The position numbers and the translations under genes were made by a program. 64,000 nt of DNA. Source: Hoeflea ulvae (GTDB lineage: Bacteria > Pseudomonadota > Alphaproteobacteria > Rhizobiales > Rhizobiaceae). How positions within the stretch are numbered: the stretch's first letter is position 1; each line of letters starts with the position of its first letter. The notes under the pieces are model-generated. The model was given only the letters and a program-made list of their open reading frames with translations. It was not told the DNA's origin and did not search any database. Positions 36,049 through 44,134 of the stretch are shown one piece after another. Where the stretch lies: positions 2,115,501-2,179,500 of the forward strand of contig NZ_JAOVZQ010000001.1 of the NCBI RefSeq assembly GCF_026619435.1, in the 5' to 3' direction.

Positions 36049-36704
36049 ACGGGCCGCATGATCTGGGCGGACAGATGGGTTTTGGCCCGGTGGCGCCGGA
36101 AATCGACGAACCGGTGTTTCATGCCGACTGGGAACGCCGCGCACTCGGCGTCACCATCGCCACCGGTGCCTTTGGCGCCTGGACCATCGATGAAAGCCGC
36201 CATGCCCGCGAAAGCCTGCATCCGGCGACCTATTATTCTGCCAGCTATTACGAGATCTGGATCCGGGCGCTGGAGGTGCTGCTGGCGCGCCATGACTTCG
36301 TTTCCTTTGACGAGCTCGAGGCTGGCCACAGCATCAGCCAGGGCGCCACGCCGAAGCGGGTGCTGGCATCCGGCGATGTCGCAGCTGTACTGGCCAAGGG
36401 CGCGCCCTGTGACCGCGAGGTCTCGACACCGCCGCGCTTCAGGCCGGGCGACCGGGTACGCACCATCAATGAGCACCCGCCGGGTCACACGCGGCTGCCG
36501 CGCTATGCCCGCGACAAGCTGGGCGTCATTGAAGCCGTGCGCGAGAATTTTGTGTTTCCCGACACCAATGCCCATGGCAGGGGCGAGGCGCCGCAGCGGG
36601 TCTATACCGTCTGTTTCGACGGGCGCGAGCTCTGGGGGCAGGGCGCCGATCCGGCGCTGACGGTGTCGATCGACGCCTGGGAGAGCTATCTTGAACCGGC
36701 CTGA
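36045..36704 (+). CDS. nthB: Nitrile hydratase beta subunit
   Basis: A 219-residue beta subunit beginning [16 protein letters not shown], the signature of the family. The C-terminal SH3-like domain has [32 protein letters not shown] and ends [12 protein letters not shown]...[13 protein letters not shown]. It forms the heterodimer with NthA. Its ATG overlaps the nthA stop, and its 3' end overlaps the accessory gene by 14 bases. Confidence 0.96.
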   Translation: MNGPHDLGGQMGFGPVAPEIDEPVFHADWERRALGVTIATGAFGAWTIDESRHARESLHPATYYSASYYEIWIRALEVLLARHDFVSFDELEAGHSISQGATPKRVLASGDVAAVLAKGAPCDREVSTPPRFRPGDRVRTINEHPPGHTRLPRYARDKLGVIEAVRENFVFPDTNAHGRGEAPQRVYTVCFDGRELWGQGADPALTVSIDAWESYLEPA

Positions 36705-37074
36705 GCCAGATCCCGAAGCACCTGCAGGCTCGCCGTTCCGCCTGCCGGACGGATCCGGTCCGGACGCGCCGGTCTTTGCCGAACCCTGGCAGGCCCAGGC
36801 CTTCGCGCTCGCCGTGGCGTTGCATCAGCGTGGCGTGTTCACCTGGAGCGAATGGGCGGCCGAACTGTCCCGCCAGGTCGCCAGCCCCGGTGCTGCGCAG
36901 GATGGCAGCGACTATTATCAGCACTGGCTGGCAGCGATCGAAGCACTGCTGTCGCAAAAGGGCGTGGCCGGTTCCGAGGTGGTCGATGCGGTTTCCGCCT
37001 CCTGGCAGCGCGCCGCCCATGCCACCCCGCACGGCCAGCCGATCCTGTTGGAAAACGATCCCGAGCGGGCGTAA
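36691..37074 (+). CDS. Nitrile hydratase accessory protein (cobalt-insertion activator type)
   Basis: A 127-residue protein with FAEPWQAQAFALAVALHQRGVFTWSEWAAELSRQV and YYQHWLAAIEALL, matching the nitrile hydratase accessory (P14K/NthE-like) family. This protein has a fold related to the beta-subunit N-terminus and helps insert cobalt by subunit exchange. The start is TTG at 36691 with GGAGAG eight bases upstream, overlapping nthB; no ATG is available. The next feature is a palindrome at 37086. Confidence 0.9.
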   Translation: MNRPEPDPEAPAGSPFRLPDGSGPDAPVFAEPWQAQAFALAVALHQRGVFTWSEWAAELSRQVASPGAAQDGSDYYQHWLAAIEALLSQKGVAGSEVVDAVSASWQRAAHATPHGQPILLENDPERA

Positions 37075-37085
37075 AGCCGGAAAAT

Positions 37086-37133
37086 CCGGGACAGTTTACT
37101 TTTTGGGCAAGCCCCAATAGTAAACTGTCCCGG
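37086..37133. repeat. Long palindrome (element 1) at left border of NO module; possible terminator
   Basis: A perfect 15-bp inverted repeat, CCGGGACAGTTTACT (37086-37100) and AGTAAACTGTCCCGG (37119-37133), encloses TTGGG/CCCAA. It sits between the nitrile hydratase accessory gene (+) and the truncated haemoglobin gene (-), ending six bases from the latter. GGGACAGTTTACTTTT-type sequences are often associated with REP-like mobile palindromes. It could also work as a bidirectional terminator. Confidence 0.75.
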
Positions 37134-37138
37134 AACTG

Positions 37139-37588
37139 TCAGCCCAGCCAGGCGGGCGGCTGGTTGAACGGCGTGCCGAATCGCGCCAGCCACAGGCTGC
37201 GGGCGATGCGGCGGGCAATCACCACGATCGGCCCGACCGTCGGCGGCCCGAACAGCGCCGCCGTGGTGGCTTCGAACAGGTCGAGCCATTGCCGGAAATC
37301 GTCTTCCTGCAGGTCCGGCAGGGCGTTGTGCTTGACCACCGGCTGGCCCGAATATTCGCCGGTATACAAAAGCACCGAGCGCCAGAATTTTTTCATCCGG
37401 TCAAGATGGGTGTCCCATTTGCCCGCCAGCCGCTCCTCGAAGATCGGCCCGAGCCGCGGATGGGCGCGGATATCGTCGTAGAACCGGTCGACCAGCAGGC
37501 CGATTTCGGCCGGCGAGATCGCAACCGCCGGGGTCCGCGGCGGTGCGGCGCGCGCGGTCAGATTTGGCTCGGCAGACCTCTCAGACAT
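37139..37588 (-). CDS. Group III truncated haemoglobin
   Basis: A 149-residue truncated globin. It has LVDRFYDDIRAHPRLGPIFEE, KWDTHLDRMKKFWRSVLLYTGEYSGQPVVKHNALPDL (haem-pocket region; the His in KHNAL is the likely proximal ligand) and a typical C-terminal helix. Group III globins are linked to NO or oxygen chemistry. It overlaps by 8 bases the upstream 51-residue membrane peptide gene, and both diverge from an NsrR-like regulator. A role in NO detoxification is inferred from this arrangement. Confidence 0.92.
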   Translation of the reverse strand: MSERSAEPNLTARAAPPRTPAVAISPAEIGLLVDRFYDDIRAHPRLGPIFEERLAGKWDTHLDRMKKFWRSVLLYTGEYSGQPVVKHNALPDLQEDDFRQWLDLFEATTAALFGPPTVGPIVVIARRIARSLWLARFGTPFNQPPAWLG

Positions 37589-37736
37589 AGTTGAGCGCGA
37601 CCAGCAATGCGACCGTCCCCCAGAAACACATATTGATGAAGGCGCGGATCAGTCCTCCATCCTGCTCGACGGTGATGCCGAGCTTTTGGCGAACCAGGTC
37701 GCCGGGAAGCAGGAACAGCCAAATCATTGTTTTCAT
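37581..37736 (-). CDS. Small membrane protein (51 aa) in the NO module
   Basis: The product begins MKTMIWLFLLPGDLVRQKLG and ends with one clear membrane helix (AFINMCFWGTVALLVAL). A second short hydrophobic stretch is at the N-terminus. The ATG at 37736 follows AGAGG on the minus strand. A longer in-frame reading runs back across the regulator promoter and is not credible. No family is recognised. Coupling to the globin gene and divergence from an NsrR-like gene suggest a role in nitrosative stress. Confidence 0.75.
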   Translation of the reverse strand: MKTMIWLFLLPGDLVRQKLGITVEQDGGLIRAFINMCFWGTVALLVALNYV

Positions 37737-37750
37737 CACAGCCTCTTTTC

Positions 37751-37767
37751 TGGTATTTGAATTACCA
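37751..37767. promoter_or_regulatory. Candidate NsrR operator
   Basis: TGGTATTTGAATTACCA is a near-symmetric 17-base site in the 86-base gap between divergent starts. A second ATTACCAGTATT half-copy lies at 37801-37812, next to the regulator's start. The positions fit control of both transcripts by the Rrf2-type regulator. Confidence 0.55.
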
Positions 37768-37822
37768 CTATTCGGTTGCGCCGCAAAATGCAATATGCAG
37801 ATTACCAGTATTGAGGATATCC

Positions 37823-38212
37823 ATGCGTCTGACCCTGCACACCGACTACGCATTCCGCGTCCTGATGGCGCTTGGCCGCGCGCCGGGCGAGATAAAATCG
37901 GTGGATGATCTCGCCCGCGAATTCGGCGTGTCGAAACATCATTTGATGAAAGTGGCGCAGAACCTCACCGCCGGCGGCTTCGTCGCGACCGTGCGCGGCC
38001 GCAAGGGCGGGTTGCTGCTGGCCCGGCCGGCGAGCGAGATCAATCTCAAGGCGGTGGCCGAGCACATGGAACCCGATTTCAACATTGCCGGCTGCTTTGC
38101 CGGTGAGCCCTGCGTGTTCCTGCCGGCTTGCGGGCTCAAGGGCGTGCTCGGCCAGGCCAGGCTCGCCTTCCTGCAGACCCTGGCCGGCCACGATCTGGCC
38201 TCGATCATTTAG
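37823..38212 (+). CDS. Rrf2-family, NsrR-like iron-sulfur regulator
   Basis: A 129-residue regulator. The winged helix (MRLTLHTDYAFRVLMALGR...SVDDLAREFGVSKHHLMKVAQNL...VRGRKGGLLLAR) is followed by cysteines C91, C97 and C103. This spacing (C-x5-C-x5-C) is that of NsrR, which senses nitric oxide through an Fe-S cluster. It is divergent from the small membrane protein and truncated haemoglobin genes, which it probably represses. The ATG at 37823 has GAGGATATCC upstream. Confidence 0.9.
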   Translation: MRLTLHTDYAFRVLMALGRAPGEIKSVDDLAREFGVSKHHLMKVAQNLTAGGFVATVRGRKGGLLLARPASEINLKAVAEHMEPDFNIAGCFAGEPCVFLPACGLKGVLGQARLAFLQTLAGHDLASII

Positions 38213-38221
38213 CTGAAGGTC

Positions 38222-38293
38222 GGGGACAATTTACTTTTCACCCGACCGCCGGGTTGGACAACCGGAATCCGGAGAGAAAAGCCAATTGTCCCC
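38222..38293. repeat. Palindromic element 2 at right border of NO module
   Basis: GGGGACAATT (38222-38231) and AATTGTCCCC (38284-38293) form a 10-bp inverted repeat, with TACTTTTC and GAAAAG just inside. The outer arm, GGGGACAATTTACTTTT, closely resembles element 1 (GGGACAGTTTACTTTT) at 37088. It begins nine bases after the regulator's stop. Together the two elements bracket the three-gene NO module. Confidence 0.7.
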
Positions 38294-38384
38294 GTCGTGC
38301 CGGCTCTTCGGTTCAAGCCACGCGCGCGGCAAGCCTGCACTTGCCGGGGTCGCGCAGGCCAAGCGAGATCTGCCATGAGAAGTT

Positions 38385-39512
38385 ATGAAGTTTTCACCGC
38401 AACAGGATGAGGCGCTCAAGGCCGTCTCGCGCTGGCTCAAGGATGGCCGCACGCCGATCTTCCGGCTGTTCGGCTATGCCGGCACCGGCAAGACCACGCT
38501 GGCCAAATATTTTGCCGACAATGTCGATGGCGAGGTGCTGTTTGCAGCCTTCACCGGCAAGGCCGCCCAGGTGCTGCGCGCCCGCGGCGCCAAGAACGCC
38601 CGCACCATTCATTCGCTGATCTACCGGCCCAAGGGCGAGGAAGAGGTCTCCGACGAGGAGACCGGCAGGACAACTGTGTCGCCGCTGTTTTCGATCAACC
38701 GGCAGAGCCCGCTGGCGCAGGCAGCACTGATTATCATCGATGAATGCTCGATGGTCGACGAGGCGCTGGGTCGCGACCTGATGAGCTTCGGCACGCCGAT
38801 CCTGGTGCTGGGCGATCCCGGGCAGTTGCCCCCCATTTCCGGCGGCGGCTATTTCACCGAGCACGAGCCCGACATCCTGCTCACCGAGATCCACCGCCAG
38901 GCCCGCGACAACCCGATCATCGATCTGGCCATGCAGGTGCGCGAAGGCCGCGAGATCATGCATGGCGACTATGGCGCCGCCCAGGTGATCGGCAAGAACG
39001 ATGTCGACCGCGACATGGTGCTCGAGGCAGACCAGGTGCTGGTCGGCACCAACCGCACCCGCCGCCGCTACAACATGCGCCTGCGCGAGCTCAAGGGCTT
39101 TGACCAGGTGTTCCCGCAGGCCGGCGACAAGCTGGTCTGTCTCAGGAACGATCCCTCCAAGGCGCTGCTCAACGGCTCGCTCTGGCAGGTGATGACCGCC
39201 TCCAAGGAGACCGTCAAGCCCGGCATCAACCTGATGATCCGGCCCGAAGACGACGACATGGACCGGGGTGCTGCCAAGATCAAGTTGCTCAAAAGCGCCT
39301 TCGACGATCCCGATCTCGAAGTGCCCTGGCAGACCAAGAAGCGCTATGACGATTTCGACTATGGCTACGCGCTTACCGTCCACAAGGCGCAGGGCTCGCA
39401 GTGGAACTCGGTCGTCCTCTTCGACGAAAGCTACGCCTTCCGCGAGAGCCGCGAGCGCTGGCTCTACACCGCAATCACACGGGCGGCCGAGCGTCTGGTG
39501 ATCGTCAGATAG
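38385..39512 (+). CDS. Dda/RecD-like superfamily 1 helicase
   Basis: A 375-residue SF1 DNA helicase. Walker A is GYAGTGKTTLAKY near residue 30 and Walker B is LIIIDECSMVDE. Motif III is LVLGDPGQLPP, and the UvrD_C_2 end YGYALTVHKAQGSQWNSVVLF...WLYTAITRAAERLVIV is complete. Length and layout resemble phage T4 Dda and bacterial RecD2 cores without N-terminal domains. It should unwind DNA 5' to 3'. It follows palindromic element 2. Confidence 0.92.
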   Translation: MKFSPQQDEALKAVSRWLKDGRTPIFRLFGYAGTGKTTLAKYFADNVDGEVLFAAFTGKAAQVLRARGAKNARTIHSLIYRPKGEEEVSDEETGRTTVSPLFSINRQSPLAQAALIIIDECSMVDEALGRDLMSFGTPILVLGDPGQLPPISGGGYFTEHEPDILLTEIHRQARDNPIIDLAMQVREGREIMHGDYGAAQVIGKNDVDRDMVLEADQVLVGTNRTRRRYNMRLRELKGFDQVFPQAGDKLVCLRNDPSKALLNGSLWQVMTASKETVKPGINLMIRPEDDDMDRGAAKIKLLKSAFDDPDLEVPWQTKKRYDDFDYGYALTVHKAQGSQWNSVVLFDESYAFRESRERWLYTAITRAAERLVIVR

Positions 39513-39818
39513 CGGTCCGGTCGCGACGCCCGGGATGTGGTCGGTATGCTGAAGGTGGTCGCCGAGACAAACCGGAAGATCTCACACCGAAAGATCAATA
39601 TTAGTCCGTGTCTGGCGGCAGAAGGCTTCTGACGGAGATGCACGAGCTGAAAAGAAGCTGCTGGGACGTCCAGACATGCGCGCCAGTTAGATTGCAGAGG
39701 CGAAAAGGTTTACGTCACAGAGCTGACGAGCCGCGCCCGCGGAGAATCCGACATGCAGTCAAGCTAAACCCGGACGGTGCAGTCACCGCCCGGGGAAGTC
39801 GGGGCGTTCAGGGACGGC
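39513..39818. other. Intergenic gap without a supported gene
   Basis: About 300 bases between the helicase stop and the convergent outer membrane protein gene. No ORF with a credible ribosome binding site, no RNA gene and no strong hairpin with a T-run was seen. Short ORFs present here have no recognisable content. Confidence 0.5.
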
Positions 39819-40655
39819 TCAATTGAGCGCGTAGCGCAGGCCGGCTCGGATCTGGTGCACGTTGAAGCCGTTGTCGCGGATCTGCACGCCGGTTGCGCCA
39901 AAAGCCTTGTCCTCGGAATCATACTCATAGGCATCGCCACCGAAGATGTGCATGAAGCGGTAGCCTGCATCGAGCTTCAGACGGTCGGTCAGATCGTAGC
40001 TTGTGCCGACCATCAGCGCCACGGCGGCGCGGACGCTGCCCACACCTTCCTGCTCGGCGGTGTAGCGGGTATAGGCTGCCGGGCACAGCTCGCAGACTTC
40101 CTGGCGCGACATGGTGCCGTATTTGACATAGGCACCGCCGGCGCCGGCGCCGAGATAGGGACGGAAGCGGCCAACGGGTTTGAGATCGACATAGGCATTG
40201 GCCATCGCCGTCAGGATATTTGCGGTCGAGCTGTCATCATAGTGGCAGTCGGCCGGAAACGGCAGGGCATGCGCCGGATCGGACTTGATCATCAGCGGAC
40301 ATTCGGTCTTGCCGGCAACCTTGGCGTGGAAGAAATCCAGCGTGGCATCGGCTCTGACATGGTCGTTGATCTGGTAACCGACACCGACGCCGGCGGAGAC
40401 CGTGTCGCGCAGTTTGAGCGAATCGTAACGATAGGTGTCGTCGATTCCCTGAACCCCGACAAACTGGTTCCAGAAATCCCATTCGCCCTTGGAATCCTGG
40501 GTCTTGGTGTAGCCGACGTCACCGCGCAGATACCAGCCGGATGTGGCTTCGATCACCGGATATTCGACATAGGGCGGGGCAAGGTCGGCGGCTTGGGCGG
40601 GCACGATCAGGCTGACAAGGCCGACGGCCAGAACTGTGTTCATGAGAGATTTCAT
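39819..40655 (-). CDS. Outer membrane beta-barrel protein (Omp25/31-RopB-like)
   Basis: About 278 residues. The signal peptide MKSLMNTVLAVGLVSLIVPAQA leads to ADLAPPYVEYPVIEATSGWYLRGDVGY, a pattern common in rhizobial porin-like outer membrane proteins. Alternating strands end in GLRYALN, typical of barrel C-termini. There are two Cys pairs in loops (TECPLM...DCHY; VCELC). The ATG at 40655 follows GGAGATAGCC; the earlier ATG at 40667 has no such site. It is probably a structural or adhesion-related envelope protein. Confidence 0.88.
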   Translation of the reverse strand: MKSLMNTVLAVGLVSLIVPAQAADLAPPYVEYPVIEATSGWYLRGDVGYTKTQDSKGEWDFWNQFVGVQGIDDTYRYDSLKLRDTVSAGVGVGYQINDHVRADATLDFFHAKVAGKTECPLMIKSDPAHALPFPADCHYDDSSTANILTAMANAYVDLKPVGRFRPYLGAGAGGAYVKYGTMSRQEVCELCPAAYTRYTAEQEGVGSVRAAVALMVGTSYDLTDRLKLDAGYRFMHIFGGDAYEYDSEDKAFGATGVQIRDNGFNVHQIRAGLRYALN

Positions 40656-40890
40656 GGCTATCTCCATCTTTGGCTCCTCGGCGCAGCCGCGCCGTTTTGA
40701 GGAGGCTTCGTACCAGGATGTTCCGGTGATACGCCCTTATGGTAAATAGCTGCTTAAGAGGAATCGGATCGCCTTGACCAAGTGCGCCAAAACGGTCCGT
40801 TTAAGAAAAGATAATGTCCGGCCATGAAAGAAACCGGCAAGAATTCATGCTGGTTCCGCACTATTCGTCAGCCTGTCCCCGAGCGGGAAT

Positions 40891-40921
40891 ACCGCCGCCG
40901 GACACAGGGACCGGCGGCGGT
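40891..40921. terminator. Strong hairpin at the end of the OYE gene
   Basis: An 11-bp perfect stem, ACCGCCGCCGG (40891-40901)/CCGGCGGCGGT (40911-40921), lies just beyond the minus-strand stop at 40926. There is no clear T-run, so termination efficiency is uncertain. Confidence 0.55.
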
Positions 40922-40925
40922 GATA

Positions 40926-42047
40926 TCAGACCAGTTCGGCCAGCGAGGCCGGGTCGAAAGGCTTGAGCTCCGCGGTGTCTCCGGTCCTGATCTTGGACAC
41001 CCATTGCGGATCGCCAAGGATGGCGCGGCCGACGGCGATCAGGTCGAATTCCTCGGCCTCCATGCGCTTGACCAGCGCGTCCAGTCCCACCGGAGAGGAG
41101 CTCTGGCCGCCAAAGGCCGCCAGGAACTCGCCCGACAGGCCCACCGAGCCGACCGAGATCGTTGCCGCTCCGGTCAGCTTCTTGGCCCATCCGGCAAAAT
41201 TGAGACCTTCATCGCCATCGATTTCGGGAAATTCCGGTTCCCAGAAGCGCCGCTGCGAGCAGTGGAAGACATCGACACCGGCTTCCTTCAGCGGCAGCAG
41301 CCAGTCGCTCATCTCATCCGGCGTGGTGGCGATCCGGGCCTTGTAGTCCTGCTGCTTCCACTGGCTCAGGCGCAGGATCAGCGGATAATCGGGGCCGACG
41401 GCCGCACGCGTCGCCGCCACTACTTCCGCTGCGAAGCGGGCGCGCTGCTTCAGGCTTGCACCGCCATAGCGGTCGTCGCGCAGGTTGGTGGCCTGCCAGA
41501 AGAACTGGTCGATCAGGTAACCATGGGCGCCGTGCAGTTCGACCACATCGAAGCCGAGTTTGCTCGCGTCGGCGGCGGCGCTGGCGAAAGCGGCAATGGT
41601 GTCGGCGATGTCTTCCTCGCTCATGGCCACACCGTTCGGATCGCCGGGGCCGTTCAGCCCCGAGGGGCTTTCGACCTGTGCCTCCGGCTTCCAGCCGCTC
41701 ATGCCGCGGGTGGCGCCGGTGTGCCAGATCTGCGGGCCCATCTTGCCGCCGGCGGCATGAACGCCGTCAATCACATCGGCCCAGCCCGCAAGCGCATCCT
41801 CGCCGTGGAAAAACGGAATGCCGGCTTCATTGCGCGAGGCCGGACGGTCGATCACTGTACCTTCCGAGAGGATCAGCCCGACATCGGCTTCGGCGCGGCG
41901 GCGGTAATATTCGGCGACATTGGCGCCCGGAACGCCGTTCGGCGAAAAATTGCGGGTCATCGGCGCCATGACGATGCGGTTCTTGAGCGTCAGGGATTTG
42001 AGCTGGAAGGGTTGAAACAGGCTGTCGGGTGTCAATGGGGATGGCAT
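40926..42047 (-). CDS. Old Yellow Enzyme-family NADH:flavin oxidoreductase
   Basis: About 373 residues. It is an FMN TIM barrel with LKNRIVMAPMTRN, GGKMGPQIWHTGA, the FDVVELHGAHGYLIDQFFWQATNLRDDRYGG signature, and FDLIAVGRAILGDP. It reduces activated alkenes, quinones or nitro compounds using NAD(P)H. I chose the ATG at 42047 (MPSPLTPDSLFQPFQ) because AAAGGA lies upstream and the longer reading would cover the operator region. It is divergent from a HxlR regulator, a common electrophile-response pairing. Confidence 0.93.
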   Translation of the reverse strand: MPSPLTPDSLFQPFQLKSLTLKNRIVMAPMTRNFSPNGVPGANVAEYYRRRAEADVGLILSEGTVIDRPASRNEAGIPFFHGEDALAGWADVIDGVHAAGGKMGPQIWHTGATRGMSGWKPEAQVESPSGLNGPGDPNGVAMSEEDIADTIAAFASAAADASKLGFDVVELHGAHGYLIDQFFWQATNLRDDRYGGASLKQRARFAAEVVAATRAAVGPDYPLILRLSQWKQQDYKARIATTPDEMSDWLLPLKEAGVDVFHCSQRRFWEPEFPEIDGDEGLNFAGWAKKLTGAATISVGSVGLSGEFLAAFGGQSSSPVGLDALVKRMEAEEFDLIAVGRAILGDPQWVSKIRTGDTAELKPFDPASLAELV

Positions 42048-42080
42048 GATCTGCAGTGTCCTTTCATTCGGGACCACACA

Positions 42081-42097
42081 GGTATATACTTTATACC
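42081..42097. promoter_or_regulatory. HxlR operator candidate 1
   Basis: A perfect inverted repeat GGTATA-N5-TATACC in the 101-base gap between the OYE gene and the HxlR gene. A related repeat, GGTAT-N8-ATACC, lies at 42128-42145, four bases before the HxlR start. Two copies of GGTAT/ATACC suggest cooperative autoregulation. Confidence 0.65.
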
Positions 42098-42127
42098 AAG
42101 GATCAATACCGCACTTTGAATTCACCA

Positions 42128-42145
42128 GGTATAGTCAAGGATACC
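42128..42145. promoter_or_regulatory. HxlR operator candidate 2
   Basis: GGTAT (42128-42132) and ATACC (42141-42145), separated by eight bases, immediately precede the HxlR start at 42149. The arms share GGTAT/ATACC with the site at 42081. Confidence 0.5.
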
Positions 42146-42148
42146 GCC

Positions 42149-42520
42149 ATGGACAAAACCACCTGCCAGAGCTTTTCGGCCGAGTGTCCGAGCCGCGAGC
42201 TTTTCGACCAGATTGCCGGCAAATGGTCGATGATGGTGCTGACCGTGCTCGATGCCGGGCCGATGCGCTTCAACGCCATCAAGCGGCATCTCGAAGGCAT
42301 CACCCAGAAGGCGCTGACCGACTGCCTCAGGCGGCTCGAACGCAACGGCCTGGTCGAGCGGCGGGTGATCCCGGCCTCGCCGGTCGGGGTGGAATATGAA
42401 ATCACCCCGCTCGGACGCACGCTGCAGCCGCCCTTCAGGGCGCTCTATGCCTGGACCATCGAACAGATGCCCAGCGTGGAGGCGGCCCGCAAGGCCTTTG
42501 ACGGCCGCAACCGCTCCTAG
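42149..42520 (+). CDS. HxlR-family transcriptional regulator
   Basis: A 123-residue winged-helix protein. The core is CPSRELFDQIAGKWSMMVLTVLDAGPMRFNAIKRHLEGITQKALTDCLRRLERNGLVERR. Two N-terminal cysteines, including the CP motif, match the thiol position used for redox sensing in several HxlR proteins. It is divergent from the OYE gene and probably represses it until quinones or other electrophiles appear. The start at 42149 gives a standard length. Confidence 0.92.
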   Translation: MDKTTCQSFSAECPSRELFDQIAGKWSMMVLTVLDAGPMRFNAIKRHLEGITQKALTDCLRRLERNGLVERRVIPASPVGVEYEITPLGRTLQPPFRALYAWTIEQMPSVEAARKAFDGRNRS

Positions 42521-42537
42521 AGGACAGGGCGCGGGGC

Positions 42538-43506
42538 TCAGAGCCTGGCGGTCCGGACCCGGAACAGATGCGCAAAGAATGTCCGGTCGGGCAGGGTGCG
42601 CAGTAGCGCGGCGATGGCCGCGGTTGCAGCGAGCGCGAACACCAGCCGCCCGGCCAGCACGCCATAGCCATCCGCTCCCAGCGACATCACCACCAGCGTG
42701 TCCTCGATCACGCTATGGGCAAAGCCCATCAGCACGCAGGACAAGAAGATCTGCCGCGGTGCGATCGCGCCCGATTGCGCCTCGCGGATCAGCAGGCCCG
42801 CGCCATAGGACACCCCGAGGAACAGCCCGACGGCGGTCAGGTGTCCGGCTTCGCCGCGAATGCCGGCCAGCCGCAGCAGCGGCGACAGCGCCGTCATCAT
42901 CAGATCCAGCAGCCCGGTTGCCTTGAGCAGTTGAAGCCCCCAGGACAGCGCCACCAGGATGACGAGCATCCAGACCATGGTCTCGGCAAGCCCCTCAAAG
43001 AAGCTGAGCCAGTCCGGCGTGGCGCTCATCGGAACCCAGGCCGGGTTGACCGGCGCCGACAGCCAGCCGGTGAGCGCGAGAACCTGGTGCAGCAGGAAGG
43101 CATAAAGCAGACCGCCCACCACCCTGAGCGCGGTGGTGACGGCCATGCCGGGGCCTGCCTGCTGGATGATCTTCTGTTCGACCGGCAAGCCATGGGCAAA
43201 CAAAATCAGCGCCGAAAACACCGTGACATCCGCCGTGCTCAGCGCGGAGACCGGCACCAGCGTGAAGATCAGCGGCACAGCGCCCCATATCCCCACCAGC
43301 ATCGCCGTCAGCCAGGCCAGGCCCAGTTCCGGCGGCAGGCCGACGAGATCCATGACCGGCGCAAACACCGGCGCCACCGCCTCGATCACCCCGAACCTCG
43401 ACAGCAGTTCGGTGACGATGGTGATCGGGATCATGATCCGGGCCAGCATCCAGTAGATTGCAAGCGATTGCGGCGTCGTGCGCAGGATGGAGATGAAAAG
43501 CGGCAT
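42538..43506 (-). CDS. Nucleoside-recognition (Gate) domain membrane protein
   Basis: A 322-residue inner-membrane protein with about eight helices. Repeated gate-type segments include LAWLTAMLVGIWGAVPLIFTLVPV and TAVGLFLGVSYGAGLLIREAQSG...SCVLMGFAHSVIEDTLVVMSLG. The family relates to SpmA/SpmB and nucleoside transporters, but substrates are mostly unknown. It is divergent from an Lrp-type regulator 119 bases away, which may control it. Confidence 0.85.
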   Translation of the reverse strand: MPLFISILRTTPQSLAIYWMLARIMIPITIVTELLSRFGVIEAVAPVFAPVMDLVGLPPELGLAWLTAMLVGIWGAVPLIFTLVPVSALSTADVTVFSALILFAHGLPVEQKIIQQAGPGMAVTTALRVVGGLLYAFLLHQVLALTGWLSAPVNPAWVPMSATPDWLSFFEGLAETMVWMLVILVALSWGLQLLKATGLLDLMMTALSPLLRLAGIRGEAGHLTAVGLFLGVSYGAGLLIREAQSGAIAPRQIFLSCVLMGFAHSVIEDTLVVMSLGADGYGVLAGRLVFALAATAAIAALLRTLPDRTFFAHLFRVRTARL

Positions 43507-43625
43507 CGGACATTCCTTCAGGGGTGTTCTGATTTCCTATCCCGGCGCGCTTCGAATTTGTGGTCAAAGATTGCGCGCATTTGCAATTTTATTGCAAATG
43601 CGCGGACGCCGGATAAGCTGCGCCG

Positions 43626-44078
43626 ATGGATCGCGTCGACCGAAAACTTCTCAATCTCATGCAGCGCGACGCATCGCGCACCAATCTCGCCATGGCCGAC
43701 GAGGTCGGCCTGTCGCCGTCGAGCTGCCTGCGCCGCCTGCAGCGGCTGCGCAAATCCGGTGTGATCGAGAAGATTGTCGCCATCCTCAATCCGGCCCGGG
43801 CCGGACGCGGGATCAAGGCGCTGGTGACGGTCGAGCTGAAACTGCATGGCGAGCAGCATATGCGCCGCTTTCTCGAGACTGTCGTTACCGAGGAGGCGGT
43901 GTCGCACGCCTATGCCGTCACCGGCGCGACCGATGTGGTGCTGATGCTGCGCCTGCACGACATGGAGGAATTCGACGCCCTGTGTGACCGGCTGTTCCGC
44001 GATCAGAACAATGTCGCCCGCTTCTTCACCATGATCGTCATCCGCAGCGCCAAGGAGGAAACGGCAATCCGGCTCTAA
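43626..44078 (+). CDS. Lrp/AsnC-family transcriptional regulator
   Basis: A 150-residue regulator. The DNA-binding part is VDRKLLNLMQRDASRTNLAMADEVGLSPSSCLRRLQRLRKSGVI, followed by a RAM/ACT effector domain (VTVELKLHGEQHMRRF...AVTGATDVVLMLRLHDMEEFD). Such proteins sense amino acids. It diverges from the nucleoside-recognition membrane protein gene, a probable target. Length and both domains are normal. Confidence 0.93.
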   Translation: MDRVDRKLLNLMQRDASRTNLAMADEVGLSPSSCLRRLQRLRKSGVIEKIVAILNPARAGRGIKALVTVELKLHGEQHMRRFLETVVTEEAVSHAYAVTGATDVVLMLRLHDMEEFDALCDRLFRDQNNVARFFTMIVIRSAKEETAIRL

Positions 44079-44134
44079 GGCGTGTTCGCAAAAGCGGGAA
44101 CCCATTGCATGAATTTAAGTGGATGCAGCGTATT

